From NCBI GenBank assembly GCA_030823965.1, contig JAVBYP010000227.1, forward strand, positions 1 to 9,943: 9,943 bases of DNA, given 5' to 3'. The notes under the pieces were generated by a model. That model was not told the origin of the DNA. It searched no databases and saw nothing but the letters and a program-made list of their open reading frames with translations. Of this stretch, positions 5,838 through 9,943 are shown piece by piece; position 1 is the first letter of the stretch, and every line of letters starts with the position of its first letter. The position numbers and the translations under genes are program-made. This DNA comes from Sideroxydans sp. GTDB lineage: Bacteria > Pseudomonadota > Gammaproteobacteria > Burkholderiales > Gallionellaceae.

Positions 5838-7761
5838 CAAGAGTTGAAACGTCTTGGGTGATCTCCTCGCCCTTGGCGATAGCGCGCAAGAGGCGGCGCA
5901 TTATCTTTCCAGAACGCGTCTTAGGCAAGTTCTCTCCGAAACGGATCTCATCTGGCTTGGCGATCGGACCGATCTCTTTGCCTACCCAGTTGCGCAATTC
6001 TTCAGCCAATTTTTTGGCCGCAGCAGCATCGGCTGGGCGTGCACCCTTCAACACCACGAAGGCGACCACGGCTTCACCCTTGATCTCGTGCGGTTTGCCA
6101 ACGATAGCGGCTTCTGCCACGAGAGGATTGGATACCAGTGCGGATTCGATCTCCATGGTACCTAGACGGTGACCGGAGACGTTCAGTACGTCATCGATAC
6201 GCCCCATGATCCAGAAGTAGCCGTCCTCGTCGCGGTGAGAGGAGTCACCCGCAAGGTAGGCCCCTTTCATCTCTTCTGGGAAGTAGCCCTTCTTGTAGCG
6301 TTCTGGATCGCCCCAGATGGTGCGGATCTGTGAAGGGAATGGCTTCTTGATGACGAGGAAGCCGCCGTGTTGGTCGTTCACTTCGTCGCCCGCTTCGTTG
6401 ACGATGGTGGCCATGATACCGGGGAGTGGCAGGGTGCAGGTGCCGGGTTTGATCGGCATCGCACCAGGCAACGGGGCGATCATGTGGCAACCTGTCTCGG
6501 TCTGCCACCAAGTATCAACGATAGGACACTTCGCGTGACCGACGGTGTTGTAGTACCACATCCAAGCTTCTGGGTTGATCGGCTCACCTACGGTACCTAG
6601 CAGACGCAGGCTGGATAGGTCGTATTTGGTGGGTAGGTCTCCGCCCAATTTGATGAGGGAGCGGATCGCTGTCGGAGCGGTATAGAACGTGGTGACCTTG
6701 TGGTCTTGGATCATCTTCCAGAAACGACCTGCATCAGGGAACGTCGGTACGCCTTCGAAGATGACTTGTGTCGCACCCATCGCCAGTGGGCCATAAGCCA
6801 CATAGCTGTGACCTGTGATCCAACCCACGTCAGCCGTACACCAGAAGAGGTCCGAATCTTTGTAGTCGAATACCCACTTCATGGAGACCATCGCGCCCAA
6901 TAGGTAACCACCGGTCGAGTGTTGTACTCCCTTGGGTTTGCCGGTGGAGCCGGAGGTGTAGAGGATGAACAGTGGATGTTCTGCGCCTACCCATTCAGGT
7001 TCGCACATGGAGGATTGGCTGTTGAACAGGTCATGCCACCAGATCTCGCGGTCTTCATCTAGCTCGATATCCGCACCGATGCGTCGGTAGACGATGACCG
7101 AATGCACAGCTTCGCAGCCGCCAAGTGTCAGCGCCTCATCCACGGCAGGTTTCAAGGGCATGGATTTTCCGCCTCGGTATTGTCCGTCAGCGGTGATCAC
7201 TGCAACAGCTTGTGCGTCGGTGATGCGCTCATGCAGGCTCTTTGATGAAAAACCGCCAAACACAACGGAATGGATCGCGCCGATACGTGCGCAGGCTTGC
7301 ATGGCGACCACAGCTTCCACGCTCATGGGCATGTAGATGATGACGCGGTCGCCTTTTTTGATGCCACGTGATTTTAGGCCGTTAGCGAACTGGCAGACGC
7401 GGCCGTGCAATTCTCGGTAGCTCACCTTGGTGACTTTGCCGTCATCCGCTTCGAAGATGATGGCTGTCTTTTCTGGTTGTGTCGTGAGGTGACGGTCTAG
7501 GCAGTTGTAGGAGACGTTCAATTCGCCGTCTTCGAACCATTTATAGAAGGGGGCGTTGCTTTCGTCCAATGTCTTGGTGAAAGGTTTTTTCCACAGCAGC
7601 GTCTCACGTGCCAATTTAGCCCAATAGCCTGCGTAGTCCTTTTCCGCTTCGGCGCACATCGCCTTGTAGGCTGCCATGCCAGATACATTGGCTTGCTTTA
7701 CGAATTCTTCGGAAGGATTGAATACACGGTTCTCGTGCATGACGGACTGGATGTTGGACAT
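5794..7761 (-). CDS. acs: Acetyl-CoA synthetase (AMP-forming)
   Basis: This cytoplasmic enzyme activates acetate to acetyl-CoA through an acetyl-AMP intermediate, feeding the TCA cycle or glyoxylate bypass. Its 655 residues match the usual size (about 650). Landmarks: phosphate-binding loop [11 protein letters not shown] at 268-278, acetate/AMP pocket motif TWWQTETG at 417-424, hinge region [16 protein letters not shown] at 520-535, and the C-terminal [12 protein letters not shown] whose Lys619 is the catalytic residue for adenylation, known in other Acs proteins to be switched off by acetylation. The stretch usually read as GDGARRDEDGY is [11 protein letters not shown] here, a small deviation. 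The ATG start has a weak GGGA ribosome site at about 7773-7770. The gene is 30 bp downstream of the HD-GYP gene on the same strand and probably shares its transcript. Its 3' end is duplicated downstream. No strong intrinsic terminator is visible after the stop. Confidence 0.97.
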   Translation of the reverse strand: MSNIQSVMHENRVFNPSEEFVKQANVSGMAAYKAMCAEAEKDYAGYWAKLARETLLWKKPFTKTLDESNAPFYKWFEDGELNVSYNCLDRHLTTQPEKTAIIFEADDGKVTKVSYRELHGRVCQFANGLKSRGIKKGDRVIIYMPMSVEAVVAMQACARIGAIHSVVFGGFSSKSLHERITDAQAVAVITADGQYRGGKSMPLKPAVDEALTLGGCEAVHSVIVYRRIGADIELDEDREIWWHDLFNSQSSMCEPEWVGAEHPLFILYTSGSTGKPKGVQHSTGGYLLGAMVSMKWVFDYKDSDLFWCTADVGWITGHSYVAYGPLAMGATQVIFEGVPTFPDAGRFWKMIQDHKVTTFYTAPTAIRSLIKLGGDLPTKYDLSSLRLLGTVGEPINPEAWMWYYNTVGHAKCPIVDTWWQTETGCHMIAPLPGAMPIKPGTCTLPLPGIMATIVNEAGDEVNDQHGGFLVIKKPFPSQIRTIWGDPERYKKGYFPEEMKGAYLAGDSSHRDEDGYFWIMGRIDDVLNVSGHRLGTMEIESALVSNPLVAEAAIVGKPHEIKGEAVVAFVVLKGARPADAAAAKKLAEELRNWVGKEIGPIAKPDEIRFGENLPKTRSGKIMRRLLRAIAKGEEITQDVSTLENPGILEQLKEVIK

Positions 7762-7791
7762 GGTGGATTCCCTTAGTTTTGTTTATCTATA

Positions 7792-9006
7792 TCAGATGCC
7801 AGCGATCTGCTTCAGATCAAAGCCCCATTTGATGGGATCTTCGGCGCTGGCGATACGCTCTTGCGAACGGCTCAAGTCTATCATTTCAGGCAATATCGGC
7901 TCGTTCGACTTGGTCGAGAAAAACACTTTGACGATGGGCATCAGAAGGCTCTTCTCTGTCTGCTCAAGGACTATAGCCAGCCTTCCTGACTTGAGCCTTA
8001 CTAAGGTGCCAGAGGGGTAGATGCCGATGGTCTTGACGAAGGCTTGGAACACGCGTTCATCGAAGTGTCCATCCTTCCATTCGGCCATCTTGCGGATGGT
8101 GTCGGCGGGTTCCCAGCCGTTCTTGTAGCATCGGTTGGAGGTCAGTGCGTCATAGACATCACATACCGCTCCCATGCGAGCGAAGAGTGTCAGTTTGTCA
8201 CCGGATAGTTTGTCTGGATAGCCCTTGCCATCGACACGTTCATGATGATGCAGGCACACGTCGAGTGCGGTGGCGGTGATGTCGGGCGAGCCATGTAATA
8301 GCTCCCACCCTTTCATTGGATGTCCCTTGATGATTTCGAACTCTTCGTCGGTCAATTTTCCAGGCTTGTTGAGGATATCGTCAGGGATCATCATCTTGCC
8401 GACATCATGCAACAATCCCGCCAGTCCAGCTTCTTTGAGATCAGCGCCAGTCAAACCAAGCTGTTTGCCTAAAGCGATCATCAGTGCACAGACGGCGACT
8501 GAGTGCATATAGGTGTAATCGTCTTTTGTCTTGAGGCGGGCCAAGTTGAGGAAAGCTTCTGGGTTGCGTGTGATGGATTGGCTGATCTCTTCGACCAGTG
8601 GGGCCGCCTCGCTGACCTTGATGGCGTTGCCCATTCGCACTTCATTGAACATGGAGGTCACAGCGGCTTTGCTCTTGGCTTGTAGCTTGCGTGCAGTCTC
8701 CAACTCCTTCTGTATGGATATCTTAGCGATCACCTTGGGTGCGGATGTCGCCATCTGTTCCAATTCTTCAGCGATCTTTTGTTGGTGTTCTTCAGCCGTC
8801 ACCGTGGCGACACCGCCTTCTACATCGATGCCTTTTGAGGTATCAATCCACACTTCTTGAATGCCGCAGGTCTGTAAGGTGTTCAGGTCTTCTGGGGACT
8901 CCAGCAAGAAGGATTTCTTCCAGAAGGGATGGTCCATCCAACTACCGCACAGCTCTTGGATGTACATGCCAGTACGGATGCTGCCAACGGGGATCTTTTT
9001 ACGCAT
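7792..9006 (-). CDS. HD-GYP domain protein with N-terminal DUF3391 (probable c-di-GMP phosphodiesterase)
   Basis: This is a cytoplasmic signalling protein of 404 residues. Residues 1 to about 120 resemble the DUF3391 N-terminal region often found before HD-GYP domains (IPVGSIRTGMYIQEL, then SWMDHPFW, then EVWIDTSKG). The HD-GYP domain spans about 160-330: His168, HDVGK at 200-204 with the His200-Asp201 metal pair, His229, HHERVDGKGYP at 254-264 and Asp283 in CDVYDALTS. All expected metal ligands and the GYP motif are present, so hydrolysis of cyclic di-GMP is likely. A short tail at about 335-404 carries a PSGTLVRLKSGRLAIVLE segment typical of this subfamily. No membrane helix or receiver domain is seen. 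The ATG start has no convincing ribosome site nearby (the upstream sequence is A-rich). It lies between a SemiSWEET gene (49-bp gap) and acs (30-bp gap). Confidence 0.93.
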   Translation of the reverse strand: MRKKIPVGSIRTGMYIQELCGSWMDHPFWKKSFLLESPEDLNTLQTCGIQEVWIDTSKGIDVEGGVATVTAEEHQQKIAEELEQMATSAPKVIAKISIQKELETARKLQAKSKAAVTSMFNEVRMGNAIKVSEAAPLVEEISQSITRNPEAFLNLARLKTKDDYTYMHSVAVCALMIALGKQLGLTGADLKEAGLAGLLHDVGKMMIPDDILNKPGKLTDEEFEIIKGHPMKGWELLHGSPDITATALDVCLHHHERVDGKGYPDKLSGDKLTLFARMGAVCDVYDALTSNRCYKNGWEPADTIRKMAEWKDGHFDERVFQAFVKTIGIYPSGTLVRLKSGRLAIVLEQTEKSLLMPIVKVFFSTKSNEPILPEMIDLSRSQERIASAEDPIKWGFDLKQIAGI

Positions 9007-9055
9007 CTTGAGTTTTTTGATTAAGAAAGATGTCTTCTCGGTCTATCGTCTAGCT

Positions 9056-9310
9056 TCAACCAAACTTTAATTTCAATATCAGCACGCTACCCGCAAGCAG
9101 AAGCGTGATGGAATTGGCGATGATGATAGGCCAAGCAAGAAGCAATATGCCATATGCCAACCAAAGTGCGACGCCTCCTGTGAACATAGCATACATGGCG
9201 AGCGAGATGTCTTTGGTGTGTTTGGTGCGCCACACTTGCCATACCTGTGGGATGAAGGCGGTCGTGGTGAGTATCGCCGCCAAACTGCCGATCATCTCTG
9301 CGTACGACAT
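9056..9310 (-). CDS. SemiSWEET-family small transporter (MtN3/PQ-loop)
   Basis: This is an inner-membrane protein of 84 residues with three predicted helices (about 5-24, 37-55 and 58-79), the size and topology of bacterial SemiSWEETs, which dimerise to form a sugar-type uniporter. The PQ motif is at Pro21-Gln22 in TAFIPQVWQVWRTK. The second half carries the family pattern GGVALWLAYG followed by WPIIIAN. The ATG at 9310-9308 is preferred over the TTG one codon upstream, because it overlaps the stop of the preceding gene as TGATG, with GAGG 7 nt before it. Translation coupling to the TolC-like gene is therefore likely. The substrate cannot be told; characterised members carry mono- or disaccharides, but many bacterial ones are untested. 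Confidence 0.88.
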   Translation of the reverse strand: MSYAEMIGSLAAILTTTAFIPQVWQVWRTKHTKDISLAMYAMFTGGVALWLAYGILLLAWPIIIANSITLLLAGSVLILKLKFG

Positions 9311-9943
9311 CAATGTGCCTCGTGCTGGTCGTTATCTATCCAGAGTTGGTGGGCATCGAGCAACAGGCGATAGCGCGCTTCGTTGGCATCGATGCGTGCG
9401 ATGCTTTCGGCTAATGAGGCTTCGAGTGCTTGGCGACGCGCGACCAATGTCTCACCTAAGCTGCTTTCACCTAGGCTATAAGCTCGTGCAACCAGCTCGG
9501 CATTCTGGCGCAAGGCGATCCCGGCATCCCGTGCTTGTTGCCATATTTGATAATTGTTAGTCGCTCTGGTGTATGCCGTGAAGATATCTGCGTCAAGACG
9601 TGCACGCACGGCGATCTCACGATCAGCGGCGATCTGGGCTGCCAGTGCTGCGCTGTCAGCAGTCGCAGAGCGTTGGCCAGAGGGGAGTGGGATAGAGAAA
9701 TACACGCCGCTGATACGTTGGTTGTTGTTCAATTGGGAAGCGTAACGCAAACCAAGGGTGGGGTCAGGGAGGCGATCGGCGCGCGCACGTTCGGATAATT
9801 TAGATTGCAGACGAGTTTCCGCTTCGATCAGACCTAGTTCATGGTTGCGTTTGAGAATGAGCTGACGCCAATGCGCTAATTCCCCATCTATCTCTTGAGG
9901 TTCTGTAGTGGATGTCTCTGCGGGGAGCTTGACTGCTGAGAAT
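9310..9943 (-). CDS. TolC/CzcC-family outer-membrane efflux protein (N-terminal part outside window)
   Basis: This is an outer-membrane factor forming the exit duct of a tripartite efflux pump. The reading frame is open from the stop at 9312-9310 to the window edge, giving about 211 C-terminal residues; the full protein would be about 400-450. The chain is mostly long amphipathic helix (Ala/Gln/Arg/Glu-rich), with a short beta-like segment (ISGVYFSIPLPSGQR) expected for a membrane strand region. It also has the family motif AYSLGESSLGETLVARRQALEA-like near the C-terminal helix (about 9485-9420). The end is short and polar with two histidines (DNDQHEAH). The CzcC-like branch (metal or cation RND efflux) fits the sequence style but is not proven; its RND and adaptor partners would lie upstream, outside the window. 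An initiation codon near 9750 is only an internal TTG. Confidence 0.85.
   Translation of the reverse strand, partial: FSAVKLPAETSTTEPQEIDGELAHWRQLILKRNHELGLIEAETRLQSKLSERARADRLPDPTLGLRYASQLNNNQRISGVYFSIPLPSGQRSATADSAALAAQIAADREIAVRARLDADIFTAYTRATNNYQIWQQARDAGIALRQNAELVARAYSLGESSLGETLVARRQALEASLAESIARIDANEARYRLLLDAHQLWIDNDQHEAH

Noticed and set aside
9007..9055. Promoter or RNA element in the 49-bp gap before the HD-GYP gene
   Set aside because: A/T-rich but without a recognisable -35/-10 pair or stable stem.
9310..9750. Treating the TolC-like gene as a complete 146-residue protein
   Set aside because: The codon at 9750 is an internal TTG and the frame stays open, with family-like sequence, to the window edge.

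Overview
The window looks like ordinary chromosomal DNA from a Gram-negative bacterium. The protein signatures (MltD-type transglycosylase, DUF3391-type HD-GYP protein, the Acs C-terminus, a YejBEF/Opp-like transporter) suggest a betaproteobacterium, perhaps in the Nitrosomonadales. That placement is inference from protein flavour only. I see no rRNA, tRNA, CRISPR array, insertion sequence or phage gene.

Layout. Positions 1-4046 (+ strand) hold the 3' part of a peptide/nickel-type ABC importer operon: a truncated OppB/YejB-like permease, a long OppC/YejE-like permease, and a double ATPase in which the OppD-like and OppF-like halves are fused. The three genes overlap at their stop/start codons, so they are probably translationally coupled. 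The solute-binding protein would lie upstream of the window. This operon ends only 5 bp from the end of a convergent gene, an MltD-like lytic transglycosylase with LysM domains (4052-5638, - strand).

The rest is on the - strand. In transcription order: the 3' part of a TolC/CzcC-like outer-membrane factor (9943-9310), a SemiSWEET-type small transporter (9310-9056, coupled through TGATG), an HD-GYP c-di-GMP phosphodiesterase-like protein (9006-7792), acetyl-CoA synthetase acs (7761-5794), and, after a 155-bp gap, mltD. Gaps in the first four are -1, 49 and 30 bp, compatible with one transcript, though the functions are mixed (efflux, sugar-like transport, signalling, acetate activation).

No new multi-gene system is evident. 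The unexplained structure is at the DNA level: (1) an array of degenerate 7-bp repeats, partly foldable into a hairpin, sits in frame in the linker between the two fused ATPase domains; (2) the last codons of acs and the following bases are duplicated as a 69-bp direct repeat in the acs-mltD gap, each copy edged by short inverted repeats; (3) a perfect 12-bp inverted repeat with flanking T-tracts, shaped like an intrinsic terminator, lies inside the mltD signal-peptide codons.
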